Below, piece after piece: positions 1-7,963 of a stretch of DNA of 42,735 nt (positions are counted from its first letter, which is position 1; each line of letters starts with the position of its first letter). Made by a program: the position numbers and the translations under genes. Source of the stretch: Sphingomonas sanxanigenens (GTDB taxonomy: Bacteria > Pseudomonadota > Alphaproteobacteria > Sphingomonadales > Sphingomonadaceae); the NCBI GenBank assembly GCA_003240855.1, contig QFNN01000013.1, positions 1-42,735 of the forward strand, in the 5' to 3' direction. The notes beneath the pieces were generated by a model. That model saw nothing but the letters and a program-made list of their open reading frames with translations, was not told where the DNA came from and searched no databases.

Positions 1-731
1 AGCGCGGTCGACAGATGAAGCCACTGTATCACCGCGGCGCTTGCGAGCACGCAGAACAGCCCCGCCGCGACGAACAGCTCGCGTTCGCCCATGCCGCCGA
101 TCAGGCGGAAGAGCGGCGTCAGCACATAACGGCCGACCAGCACGAGGCCGACGATGGCGCCGACGGTGTAGAGCGCGAGCACCCAGCCCGGCGGCGTTCC
201 GGGCGCGATCGGCGCGCGCGACAAGGCGGAGATGATTGTGATCAGCGGGATCAGCGACAGATCCTGCAGCAGCAGGATCGAAAAGGCGCGCTCGCCGAAG
301 GGCGTGTGCAGCCGCCCCGCCGACTGGAGCATCGGCAGCACCTGCGCGGTGGAGCTGAGCGCCAACGGGAGGCCGAGCGCGATCGACGCGGGCAGCGAGA
401 AACTGCTCCCCTGCCAGACGATCATCGAAACCGCCGCGCCGCACAGCGCGACCTGCGCCACGCCAAATCCGAAAATGTCGCGCCGCAGTTCCCACAGTCG
501 GCGTGGGCTGAGCTCGAGTCCGACGAGGAACAGCAGCAGCGTGATGCCCAGTTCGGCCACGCCCAGCTTGCTTTCGGGATCGCCGACCAGCCCCAGCATG
601 TGCGGCCCGATGACCGCACCCGCGACGAGATAGCCAAGCGTCGCGCCCAGCCCCAACCGTCGGAAGATGATGACCGAGACGAGCGCCGCGCCGAGCATGA
701 TGACGCCGGCGATCAGGCCTTCGCCGTGCAT
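1..731 (-). CDS. Kef-type cation:proton antiporter, N-terminal part (cut by window edge)
   Basis: The reverse strand from an ATG at 731 stays open to the window edge, giving about 243 residues without a stop. The product is almost entirely hydrophobic helices. It carries stretches typical of CPA2 exchangers: LGYLVAGAVIGPHMLG near residues 34-49, LLLFLVGLEL in the next helix pair, and LALSSTAQVLPML followed by FSILLLQDLSLIPL. Family members swap K+ or Na+ for protons at the inner membrane; which ion is used here cannot be told. The start overlaps the stop of the scaffold gene (TGATG), so the two are translationally coupled. The C-terminal membrane helices and any TrkA-N regulatory domain lie outside the window. 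Confidence 0.9.
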   Translation of the reverse strand, partial: MHGEGLIAGVIMLGAALVSVIIFRRLGLGATLGYLVAGAVIGPHMLGLVGDPESKLGVAELGITLLLFLVGLELSPRRLWELRRDIFGFGVAQVALCGAAVSMIVWQGSSFSLPASIALGLPLALSSTAQVLPMLQSAGRLHTPFGERAFSILLLQDLSLIPLITIISALSRAPIAPGTPPGWVLALYTVGAIVGLVLVGRYVLTPLFRLIGGMGERELFVAAGLFCVLASAAVIQWLHLSTA

Positions 732-1159
732 CAGCCTTGTCCTGCCTGTCGCGCCGCCTCGGCTGCGGCCTCGAAGGCGAGCCGGATCGAGGCGTGGCGC
801 GCGCTGTGGCTGATCGCGGGGGCCAGCACCTCAAGCCCCGGCCAGTCGCCGGGGGCGGCGCGTTCGCCGGCCAGCCAGCCGGCCAGCGCGTCGCGCGCGG
901 ATTCCAGTTCGTCGGCGCTGCGCCCGATGGCGTGGCTCGCCATGAGGTTGGCGGAAGCCTGCCCAAGCGCGCAGGCGTTGACGCGCAGGCCGATCGCCGC
1001 GACGCGGTCGTCCTCCCCCAGCTTGATGTCCACGGTCACGCGGCTGCCGCAGATGGGTGATCGCTTCTCGCTCGTCGCATCGGGCGCGGCGAGGCGCTCC
1101 GCAAAGGGGATCGTCGCCGCGAGGCGAAGGATGGTTGCGTTGTAGAGCGGAGCGTTCAC
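731..1159 (-). CDS. IscU/NifU-like iron-sulfur cluster scaffold protein, lacking the third cysteine
   Basis: This 142-residue protein resembles the IscU/NifU N-terminal scaffold fold, on which Fe-S clusters are built in the cytoplasm. Two of the three ligand cysteines fall at the same numbers as in E. coli IscU: C37 in ICGSRV and C63 in NACALGQAS. The third (IscU C106) is absent; the matching region reads SARHASIRL. The aspartate after the first cysteine (CGD in IscU) is a serine here. I believe such variants are common in alphaproteobacterial relatives, so it may be a divergent paralogue rather than the main scaffold. It starts at GTG inside the cvpA stop (GTGA) and its stop overlaps the antiporter start. 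Confidence 0.82.
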   Translation of the reverse strand: MNAPLYNATILRLAATIPFAERLAAPDATSEKRSPICGSRVTVDIKLGEDDRVAAIGLRVNACALGQASANLMASHAIGRSADELESARDALAGWLAGERAAPGDWPGLEVLAPAISHSARHASIRLAFEAAAEAARQAGQG

Positions 1160-1695
1160 CGCGCGTCGCCCCGCGTCGGGCTGTCGTCAGGCGCGGGGGC
1201 CGCTGTGCGGCGCTGGTTCATATAATCGACCATCGCCTTACTCGTCGCGTTGAGCAGCGCATAGCTGCGCGAATCCTTCACCCATTGCGGCCGCCGCGCC
1301 GCGCCGCCGTTGATCGTATCGAGCACCAGCGTGGCGACGAGGAACAGCAAGGTCGCGAGAATCAGGCCCTTGAGCACGCCGAAGCCGACCCCCAACGCGC
1401 GATCGACCGGGCCGAGCACCGATTGCCGCGTCCGCGCGCCGATTGATTTGGCGAGGAACTTACCCATCAGGAAGCTGACGCCGAACAGGATCGCGAAGGC
1501 CAGCGTCGCTGCGCCTGCCGTCGTGCCGACCGGCCCGGCGAGCATGTCGCTGAGCGGCGAATGGAAAAACTTCACCGCCAGGATCGCGAGCACCCAGGCG
1601 AAGAGCGACAGCACTTCAGTCACGAAGCCGCGCAACCCGCCCATGACGGCGCCGCCGCCGACGAGAAGGATCACGATGATGTCGAGGGCGGTCAT
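1156..1695 (-). CDS. cvpA: CvpA family membrane protein
   Basis: The 179-residue product has four predicted membrane segments (about residues 4-22, 28-45, 62-82 and 103-125) and the CvpA hallmark near the N-terminus: an aspartate in the first helix (TALDIIVI) followed by GGLRGFVTEVLSLFAW. The proline/aspartate-rich tail is probably cytoplasmic. CvpA proteins are inner-membrane proteins first linked to colicin V production and later to envelope and purine-related phenotypes; the biochemical role is unsettled. It lies 36 bases downstream of radA on the same strand, a pairing common in alphaproteobacteria, and overlaps the scaffold gene by 4 bases. Confidence 0.92.
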   Translation of the reverse strand: MTALDIIVILLVGGGAVMGGLRGFVTEVLSLFAWVLAILAVKFFHSPLSDMLAGPVGTTAGAATLAFAILFGVSFLMGKFLAKSIGARTRQSVLGPVDRALGVGFGVLKGLILATLLFLVATLVLDTINGGAARRPQWVKDSRSYALLNATSKAMVDYMNQRRTAAPAPDDSPTRGDAR

Positions 1696-1731
1696 GCGCT
1701 TAAATACTCATCTGGAGGGGCATGACGGTCG

Positions 1732-3105
1732 CTACCCACGCCCGAGCATATGGTCAACGAGCGAACCCAGCGTCGTGAAGCCCATGGCGTGCACCGGCCC
1801 TTTTTCGCGCGTGGCGGCGGAGGGCAGAAGCGCGCGGCCAAAGCCCAGCTTGGCGGCTTCCTTGAGACGCAGCCCGGCATGGGCGACGGGGCGGACCTCG
1901 CCCGAAAGCGCGACTTCGCCGAATGCGATCGTATCCGAAGGAACCGGACGTTCCGCCAGCGCCGAAACGAGCGCGGCCGCGACCGCCAGATCGGCCGCCG
2001 GGTCCGACAATCGATAGCCGCCCGCGACGTTCAGATAGACTTCGGCGGTCGAGAAGCTCAGCCCGCACCGCGCCTCCAGCACCGCGAGGATCATGGCCAG
2101 CCGCCCCGAATCCCAGCCGACGACGCCGCGTCGCGGCGTCGCGCCGCTCGCCAGCCGCACGGTCAGCGCCTGGATTTCGACGAGCACGGGCCGTGTCCCC
2201 TCCAGCGCGGGAAAGACCACCGCTCCCGTCACGCTCTCGCCGCGATCGGTGAGGAACAGCGTCGAGGGGTTGGCGACTTCCTCCAGCCCGCTTTCCGCCA
2301 TCGAAAATACGCCGATCTCGTCGGTCCCGCCGAAACGGTTCTTGATGGCGCGGAGGATGCGATACTGGTGGCTGCGCTCGCCCTCGAAGGACAGCACGGT
2401 ATCGACCATATGCTCCAGCACGCGCGGTCCGGCGATCGTCCCGTCCTTGGTGACATGGCCGACGAGGACGAGCGCGGTGCCGCGTTCCTTGGCGAAGCGG
2501 ATCAGTTCCTGCGCCGATGCGCGGACCTGGCTGACCGTGCCCGGCGCGCCCTCGATCAGATCCGAGTGCATCGTCTGGATCGAATCGATGATGAGCAGCG
2601 CGGGCGGCGTCCCCTGCCCCAGCGTCGTCAATATGTCGCGCACCGAGGTTGCCGATGCGAGCGCCACGGGCGCCTTGCCCAGTCCCAGCCGCCGTGCGCG
2701 CAGCCGCACCTGATCGGCGGCCTCCTCGCCCGAGACATAGGCGACCGAACGTCCGGCCAGGGCCAGCCGCGCCGCCGCCTGCAGCAGCAGGGTGGACTTG
2801 CCGATGCCGGGGTCGCCGCCGATCAGCGTGGCCGATCCGGTGACGAAGCCGCCGCCCAGCGCCCGATCCAGTTCCGCTATTCCCGTCGCCATGCGATCGG
2901 GCAAGGCGATCTCGCTGTCGAGGCCGACCAGCTCGAACGGCCGCCCGCCCGACTGCAGATTGTGGTGCGCCTGAAAGGGCGTCACGACTGCGCCGGCGTC
3001 CTCGACGAGCGTGTTCCACTCGCCGCAATCCGCGCATTGCCCCGCCCATTTGGACGAGACCGAGCCGCACGCCTGGCACACATATCTTTTCTGGGGTTTC
3101 GCCAT
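1732..3105 (-). CDS. radA: DNA repair/recombination ATPase RadA
   Basis: The 457-residue length is normal for RadA, which drives branch migration of recombination intermediates together with RecA. In order: a four-cysteine zinc finger (C10, C13, C24, C27), a RecA-like ATPase with Walker A GDPGIGKST at 97-105 and Walker B LLIID at 170-174, the RadA-specific KNRFG motif at 255-259, and a Lon-protease-like C-terminal domain from about 290 (ALSGEVRPV near 410). All catalytic landmarks are intact. It is first in a minus-strand unit with cvpA, the scaffold gene and the antiporter. It diverges from the EEP hydrolase gene across 113 bases that hold an unusual set of inverted repeats. Confidence 0.97.
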   Translation of the reverse strand: MAKPQKRYVCQACGSVSSKWAGQCADCGEWNTLVEDAGAVVTPFQAHHNLQSGGRPFELVGLDSEIALPDRMATGIAELDRALGGGFVTGSATLIGGDPGIGKSTLLLQAAARLALAGRSVAYVSGEEAADQVRLRARRLGLGKAPVALASATSVRDILTTLGQGTPPALLIIDSIQTMHSDLIEGAPGTVSQVRASAQELIRFAKERGTALVLVGHVTKDGTIAGPRVLEHMVDTVLSFEGERSHQYRILRAIKNRFGGTDEIGVFSMAESGLEEVANPSTLFLTDRGESVTGAVVFPALEGTRPVLVEIQALTVRLASGATPRRGVVGWDSGRLAMILAVLEARCGLSFSTAEVYLNVAGGYRLSDPAADLAVAAALVSALAERPVPSDTIAFGEVALSGEVRPVAHAGLRLKEAAKLGFGRALLPSAATREKGPVHAMGFTTLGSLVDHMLGRG

Positions 3106-3132
3106 GCGCCAGACTTATGCGGTCGCGCCTTT

Positions 3133-3178
3133 TTTCCCAACCCCCGGTGCGGTAGGCCGCAAGGGAAATATCCGGGGG
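3133..3178. other. Interleaved perfect inverted repeats in the radA/EEP divergent spacer
   Basis: Three perfect inverted repeats occupy 46 bases. Arm A TTTCCC (3133-3138) pairs with GGGAAA (3163-3168). Arm B CCCCCGG (3141-3147) pairs with CCGGGGG (3172-3178). Hairpin C is TGCGG (3148-3152), loop TAGG, CCGCA (3157-3161). The order A-B-C-C'-A'-B' means A and B cross, the geometry of an H-type pseudoknot with an inner hairpin; otherwise A and B would be alternative folds. It could act as RNA in the 5' leader of either divergent transcript, or as DNA. No T-run follows on either strand, so it is not a simple terminator. I recognise no known RNA family. Confidence 0.5.
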
Positions 3179-3218
3179 CGATTGCGCTCCTCTTGTCCGA
3201 AGGCAACCATCAGGCCCA

Positions 3219-3914
3219 ATGATCCGCGTCGCCAGCTACAATATGCGCAAAGCCATCGGCACCGACCGTCGCCGCAACCCCGAGAGGACGATCGAGGTGC
3301 TGCGCGAAATCGACGCCGACATCGTCGCGCTCCAGGAAGCGGATCGCCGTTTCGGCGCCCGTCTCAGCGCCATCCCGCATGTCCTGCTCGATGAACTCAG
3401 CGAGTTGAAGCCCGTCGATTACGGCATCCGCCCCGGCGGCATGGGGTGGCACGGCAATGCGATTCTCGTGCGCAAGGACATCGAGGTTCTCGATGCGGTT
3501 GCGATCCACCTGCCAGCGCTCGAACCGCGCGGCGCGGTCCGCGCCGAACTGAGGATGGGCCAGCGCCGTCTGCGCGTCGTCGGCATGCACCTCGATCTGT
3601 CGGGGCTGTGGCGGCGGCGGCAGGCGCGCGCGATCATCGATCATCTCGATTCGCTTGATGAGGCCGTGCCGACGATCCTGATGGGCGATCTCAACGAATG
3701 GAGCGCCGCGCGCGGCTGCCTGCGCGATTTCGCCCACCGTTTCGAGATGGTGACGTGCGGCCGCAGCTTCCACGCCCGCCGCCCCGTAGCCGCGCTCGAC
3801 CGGATCATGGTCAGCGCAGGGCTTGGCGTCGCCGGCAGCGGGGTTCATTCCAGCCGCAATGCCCGCATCGCATCGGATCATCTGCCCATCTGGGCGGACC
3901 TGAAGCCAAGATGA
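3219..3914 (+). CDS. Endonuclease/exonuclease/phosphatase (EEP) fold metal-dependent hydrolase
   Basis: The 231-residue single-domain protein has the whole EEP active-site series: N8 (SYNMR), E40 (LQEAD), N80 (HGNAILV), H124 (GMHLDL), D157 and N159 (GDLNEW), D194 (LDRI) and D220-H221 (SDHLPI). Family members cleave phosphodiester bonds in DNA, RNA or lipids such as sphingomyelin; the sequence alone does not show the substrate. There is no signal peptide, so a cytoplasmic enzyme is expected. Its TGA overlaps the ATG of the patatin-like gene (ATGA), implying coupled translation and possibly a shared lipid-related job. It could equally be a small DNase or RNase. Confidence 0.87.
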   Translation: MIRVASYNMRKAIGTDRRRNPERTIEVLREIDADIVALQEADRRFGARLSAIPHVLLDELSELKPVDYGIRPGGMGWHGNAILVRKDIEVLDAVAIHLPALEPRGAVRAELRMGQRRLRVVGMHLDLSGLWRRRQARAIIDHLDSLDEAVPTILMGDLNEWSAARGCLRDFAHRFEMVTCGRSFHARRPVAALDRIMVSAGLGVAGSGVHSSRNARIASDHLPIWADLKPR

Positions 3915-6208
3915 TCCGCGAGAAGGAGCTTCGCCTCGCACTCGTCTGCTATGGCGGGATCAGCCTCGCCGTCTATATGCACGGCGTCACCAAGGAGATC
4001 TGGCACCTCGCCCGTGCAAGCCGCGCCTATCAGGATGGCGAGGGCGATACGGCGGCGGGCAGCCAGCCGATCTACAAGGAACTGATCGGGCTGATCGAGG
4101 CGCATGGCGCACAGAAGCTGCGCGTCTTTGCGGATATCGTCACAGGGGCGAGCGCGGGGGGAATCAACGGCGTATTCCTCGCGCAGGCGATCGCCACGGG
4201 CCAGTCCCTCGATCCGCTCACCGATCTTTGGCTGGACGTCGCCGATGTCGAAAAGCTGCTCGATCCCGAGGCGCGCGCCGGATCGCGCTTCAGCAAGGTC
4301 TGGGCGACGCCTTTCGCGCTGATGGCGGCCCGGCGCGGCGGCGCGGTCGAGGATGTCGATCCCGAGGCGCGCGACGAGGTCCGCGCAAAGCTGATCGAGT
4401 TCGTGCGCTCGCGCTGGTTTGCGCCGCCTTTCGGGGGAGAAGGCTTCACCGCGCTGCTGCTCGACGCGCTCGAGGCGATGGCGGCCGCGCCTGCCGGGCC
4501 GCGCCTGCTCCCGCCCGGCCAGCCGCTCGACCTCAGCGTCACGGTCACCGATTTTCACGGGCATCCGCAGCGCGTGCGCCTCAACAGCCCTGCCGAGATC
4601 GTCGAGCGCGAGCACCGGCTGGCGATCGGCTTCGCACAGCGCGGAGCGGGCGCGCCGTTCGCCGACATCGCCGATCTCGTGTTCGCCTGCCGGGCGACGG
4701 CGAGCTTCCCCGGCGCTTTCCCGCCCTTCAGGGTCGGGGAGCTCGACAAGCTTCTGGCGGATCGGGAGCGCGCATGGCCGGGGCGCGAAGCGTTCCTGTC
4801 GCGCGTCATTCCCGCTTACGCCGCAGCCGGGCAAGCCGATCGCGCGGTGCTGATCGACGGATCGGTGCTGGCCAACGCCCCCTTCCGGCCCGCGTTCGAC
4901 GCGATCAAGAACCGCCCCGCGCGGCGCGAGGTCGATCGCCGCTTCGTCTATATCGATCCGAAACCCGGCCGGCGGAGCATCGCTTTCGGCGGCGGCCACG
5001 ACGATGAGTTGCCGGGCTTCTTCGTGACGATCCTCGGCGCCTTGTCGGACATTCCGCGCGAACAGCCGATCCGCGATACGCTCGATGCGATCGACGGCCG
5101 TTCGGCGCGCGTGATGCGGACGCGGCGCATCGTCGAATCGCTGCGCGAGGAAGTGGAGGAGGCGATCGAGGCGCTTTACGGGCGCACCTTTTTCCTCGAT
5201 CGGCCGACCGCCTCTCGTCTCGCCGCCTGGCGGAGCAAGGCGCAGAACGCCGCCTCGCGCCAGGCCGGCCCCGCCTATCCCGCCTATGGCCACCTCAAGA
5301 TCGCTGGGATGGTCGAGGAAATCGCAACCCTGCTGGAGCGCATACGCGGGCCCGGATCGCCCGAGGACGGCGCGGCGCTCCGCGAGACGCTATGGGATCA
5401 TGTCCAGTCGCTTGGGCTCGATCGCATCACGGCGCGCGGCGGCGGCGCAAGCGAGGCCGCGATCCTGTTCTTCCGTCAGCACGATCTTGCTTTCCGCATT
5501 CGTCGCCTGCGTTTCGTTGCGCGCCGTCTGACCGCGCTGACGGAGCATGGCGAGACGCCGCGCGAAGGGATCGAGGCGATGCGCGCGGCAGTCTATGCTA
5601 CGCTCGCCCCCTATCTCGATCGCGAGATGGCGCATTTCTATCCCGCCGACCTTGCCGATACGCTCAAGACGGAAGGCGTCGTGGCGGCGGTCGCGCGGCT
5701 GGGCGAGCTGCGCGGCCTGAAGGCGCTCGACGACGAAGCCGATATCCACATGACCGATGCGCTCGCCGCGCTTCCGAAGGGCGACCGGCGCGACATGCTG
5801 TTCGCCTATCTGGGCTTCCCCTTCTACGACATCGCGACATTGTCGCTGATGCAGGGCGAGGCCGGCGGCGAGTTCGATCCGATCAAGGTCGATCGCATCG
5901 CGCCGGACGATTGCAGCTCGATCCGCGAAGGCGGCGCGGAAGCCACGCTCAAGGGCATACGCTTCAACAGCTTTGGCGCCTTTTTCAGCCGCGCCTATCG
6001 GGAGAATGATTATCTCTGGGGGCGTCTCCACGGGGCCGAGCGGGTGATCGACCTGCTGGTCTCGACATTGCCCGAAGGAGTCACGCTGCCGCCCGGCGTC
6101 GTCGCCACGCTCAAGACGCGCGCTTTCCGCGCGATCGTCGCCGAGGAAAAGCCGCGCCTGCGCAACATTGATTTGCTCTTCGCCTCGCTTGACCGCGAGA
6201 TCGGCTGA
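3911..6208 (+). CDS. Patatin-like phospholipase family protein with DUF3376-type C-terminus
   Basis: The 765-residue product matches the patatin-related, DUF3376-containing family. The N-terminal domain has a glycine-rich loop (CYGGISLAVYMHG, 13-25), the nucleophile elbow GASAG with Ser81, and the dyad aspartate D316 in LIDGSVLANAP. These are the catalytic Ser-Asp residues of patatin acyl hydrolases, which cut fatty acids from glycerolipids. The C-terminal half (from about 400) is helical and charged and has no function known to me. I chose the ATG at 3911 because it sits in an ATGA overlap with the upstream gene and opens the conserved N-terminus (KELRLALVCYGG); an in-frame extension to 3698 would run through the neighbouring gene. 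Confidence 0.9.
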   Translation: MIREKELRLALVCYGGISLAVYMHGVTKEIWHLARASRAYQDGEGDTAAGSQPIYKELIGLIEAHGAQKLRVFADIVTGASAGGINGVFLAQAIATGQSLDPLTDLWLDVADVEKLLDPEARAGSRFSKVWATPFALMAARRGGAVEDVDPEARDEVRAKLIEFVRSRWFAPPFGGEGFTALLLDALEAMAAAPAGPRLLPPGQPLDLSVTVTDFHGHPQRVRLNSPAEIVEREHRLAIGFAQRGAGAPFADIADLVFACRATASFPGAFPPFRVGELDKLLADRERAWPGREAFLSRVIPAYAAAGQADRAVLIDGSVLANAPFRPAFDAIKNRPARREVDRRFVYIDPKPGRRSIAFGGGHDDELPGFFVTILGALSDIPREQPIRDTLDAIDGRSARVMRTRRIVESLREEVEEAIEALYGRTFFLDRPTASRLAAWRSKAQNAASRQAGPAYPAYGHLKIAGMVEEIATLLERIRGPGSPEDGAALRETLWDHVQSLGLDRITARGGGASEAAILFFRQHDLAFRIRRLRFVARRLTALTEHGETPREGIEAMRAAVYATLAPYLDREMAHFYPADLADTLKTEGVVAAVARLGELRGLKALDDEADIHMTDALAALPKGDRRDMLFAYLGFPFYDIATLSLMQGEAGGEFDPIKVDRIAPDDCSSIREGGAEATLKGIRFNSFGAFFSRAYRENDYLWGRLHGAERVIDLLVSTLPEGVTLPPGVVATLKTRAFRAIVAEEKPRLRNIDLLFASLDREIG

Positions 6209-6280
6209 CCACGTGGACTGGTCATTCCGGCGCGGCTTGCCTAAACTGGCCGCCGCAACGGAGAAGGAGGCGCAGACGGC

Positions 6281-6607
6281 ATGCAGTTTTTGAGAACCCT
6301 CTTCTGGGTCGTGCTCGCCGTTCTCCTGGCGTTGTTCTGCTACAATAACTGGTCGGTCGTTCCGGTGAATCTGTGGAGCGGCCTGATCCTCGAAACCAAG
6401 CTGCCGGTGCTGCTGGTCGTGGCTTTCCTCGCCGGGCTGGTGCCGATGCTCATCCTCCACCGCGCGACGCGCTGGCGTCTGCGGCGCAAGCTGGATGTGA
6501 GCGAACGGTCGGTGCTTGAGTTGCGCGCCGCTGCGGCTGCGCCGAACCCGCCTGAGCCGACCGATCCCGCCATGTCGAGCCCCCTGCCCCCGGTGAGCCC
6601 GCTATGA
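6281..6607 (+). CDS. LapA/DUF1049-like small inner-membrane protein
   Basis: This 108-residue protein has two hydrophobic helices (about 4-22 and 40-61) joined by a short loop containing NNWSVVPVNLW, then a basic stretch (HRATRWRLRRKL) and an Ala/Pro-rich tail. That is the layout of LapA (DUF1049) proteins, which in enterobacteria take part in LPS assembly; the role in sphingomonads is not known to me. A strong ribosome site (GAAGGAGG) lies 10 bases before the ATG. The last 4 bases overlap the pyrF start (ATGA), so it is probably the first gene of the pyrF-trp-accD-folC unit. Confidence 0.82.
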   Translation: MQFLRTLFWVVLAVLLALFCYNNWSVVPVNLWSGLILETKLPVLLVVAFLAGLVPMLILHRATRWRLRRKLDVSERSVLELRAAAAAPNPPEPTDPAMSSPLPPVSPL

Positions 6608-7281
6608 GCAAGAGCCCGATTTACGTCGCGCTCGACACGCCTGATCTGGATCGCGCCAGGGCCATTGCGCAGCGCGTCGCCCGGCATGTCGGCGGGATCA
6701 AGCTGGGGCTGGAGTTCTTTTACGCCAACGGTCGCGCCGGCGTGCGCGAGATGGCGGCGCTCGATCTGCCCATCTTCCTCGACCTGAAGCTTCACGACAT
6801 TCCCAATACCGTCGCCAAGGCCATTCAGGCGCTGCGTCCGCTCGCTCCGGCGATCCTGACGGTCCACGCCGCCGGGGGGCGTGCGATGATGGAGGACGCC
6901 AAGGCCGCCGCGCCCGAAGGGACGAAGGTGGTCGCAGTGACGGTGCTCACCAGCCTCGACGGTGACGATCTCCGCTCGATCGGCGTCGGGGGCGATCCGC
7001 ATGCGCAGGTCGCGCGGCTGACCGAGCTGGCGCGTGAAGCCGGGCTGGACGGCGTCGTCTGCTCGGGCGCTGAGGTGGCTGCCGCCAGAACGCTCTGGCC
7101 GGACGGCTTTTTCGTCGTGCCCGGCGTTCGCCCCGCTGACGGCAAGATCGGCGATCAGAAGCGCGTGGTCACGCCGCGCGCCGCGCTCGACGCCGGGGCG
7201 TCGATCCTCGTCGTCGGCCGCCCGATCACGCAGGCCGACGATCCCGACGCCGCCGCGCGTGCGATCGAGGCGACGCTCTGA
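6604..7281 (+). CDS. pyrF: Orotidine 5'-phosphate decarboxylase
   Basis: The 225-residue enzyme performs the last step of UMP synthesis, removing CO2 from OMP. The catalytic signature DLKLHDIPNT is present, with D60, K62 and D65, and the phosphate-binding end is seen in PGVRPADG and VVGRPITQ. The length fits the short bacterial (PyrF group I) form. It overlaps the lapA-like gene by 4 bases and is followed after 43 bases by trpF. A short GC repeat right after its stop (AGGGC/GCCCT) is too tight to form a convincing terminator. Confidence 0.97.
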   Translation: MSKSPIYVALDTPDLDRARAIAQRVARHVGGIKLGLEFFYANGRAGVREMAALDLPIFLDLKLHDIPNTVAKAIQALRPLAPAILTVHAAGGRAMMEDAKAAAPEGTKVVAVTVLTSLDGDDLRSIGVGGDPHAQVARLTELAREAGLDGVVCSGAEVAAARTLWPDGFFVVPGVRPADGKIGDQKRVVTPRAALDAGASILVVGRPITQADDPDAAARAIEATL

Positions 7282-7324
7282 GGGCTTGCCCTGTAGCGTC
7301 CTGACGGCGCATGGCGACTGCACC

Positions 7325-7963
7325 ATGTCCGTCACTGCCAAGATTTGCGGCCTCAGCACGCCGGAGACGCTCGACGCCGCCATCGCGGGCGGCGCGAGCC
7401 ATGTCGGCTTCGTCTTTTTCGCGCCCAGCCCGCGCAATCTGGATTTTGAGAAAGCGGCGGGGCTGGCTGCGCGCGCGCCCGGCCATGTGACGCGCGTCGG
7501 CGTGTTCGTCGATCCCGACGACGCCTTGCTGGACGCGGCGGTCGCTGCGGGGCGGATCGGCGCGATCCAGCTTCACAAGACCGCGCCCGCCAGGATCGCG
7601 GCGATCCGCCAACGCTACCGGGCTGAAATCTGGCCTGCCGTCGCCGTGCGCACCGCCGCCGATCTCGATGCGGCCCGATCGTTCGCGCCGCTTGCCGACC
7701 GCATTCTCTACGACGCCAAGACGCCGGACGACGCCGCCCTCCCGGGCGGCATGGGGCTGCGCTTTGACTGGGGGCTGCTTTCGGGATTTGCGCATCCGCG
7801 CCCCTGGGCGCTGTCGGGCGGGCTCGATGCCGGCAATGTCGCCGATGCGGCGGGCGTGACCGGCGCGCGCCTCGTCGACATTTCATCGGGCGTCGAAAGC
7901 GCGCCGGGCGTCAAGGAAGTGGACAAGATCGCCGCATTCCTTAAAGCCGTCGCCCAGCTATGA
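7325..7963 (+). CDS. trpF: Phosphoribosylanthranilate isomerase
   Basis: The 212-residue TIM-barrel enzyme isomerises N-(5-phosphoribosyl)anthranilate to CdRP, the third step of tryptophan synthesis. The general base Cys8 in KICGLSTPE and the general acid Asp130 in LYDAK are both present, and phosphate-binding loops read LSGGLDAGN and DISSGVE. The ATG at 7325 gives the expected N-terminus directly before AKICG; an in-frame start at 7034 would lie inside pyrF. The gene overlaps trpB by 4 bases (ATGA). Confidence 0.97.
   Translation: MSVTAKICGLSTPETLDAAIAGGASHVGFVFFAPSPRNLDFEKAAGLAARAPGHVTRVGVFVDPDDALLDAAVAAGRIGAIQLHKTAPARIAAIRQRYRAEIWPAVAVRTAADLDAARSFAPLADRILYDAKTPDDAALPGGMGLRFDWGLLSGFAHPRPWALSGGLDAGNVADAAGVTGARLVDISSGVESAPGVKEVDKIAAFLKAVAQL

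Noticed and set aside
15..1145. Open plus-strand frame of 376 codons at the left end
   Set aside because: Runs opposite the antiporter and scaffold genes; rich in Arg/Gln/Asp/Ala with no domain.
3698..3910. 71-residue N-terminal extension of the patatin-like protein
   Set aside because: It lies in the EEP gene in another frame; the ATGA junction at 3911 and the conserved patatin N-terminus favour the shorter form.
7281..7293. AGGGC-TT-GCCCT repeat after pyrF as a terminator
   Set aside because: The loop is only 2 bases, there is no T-run, and trpF follows closely in the same direction.
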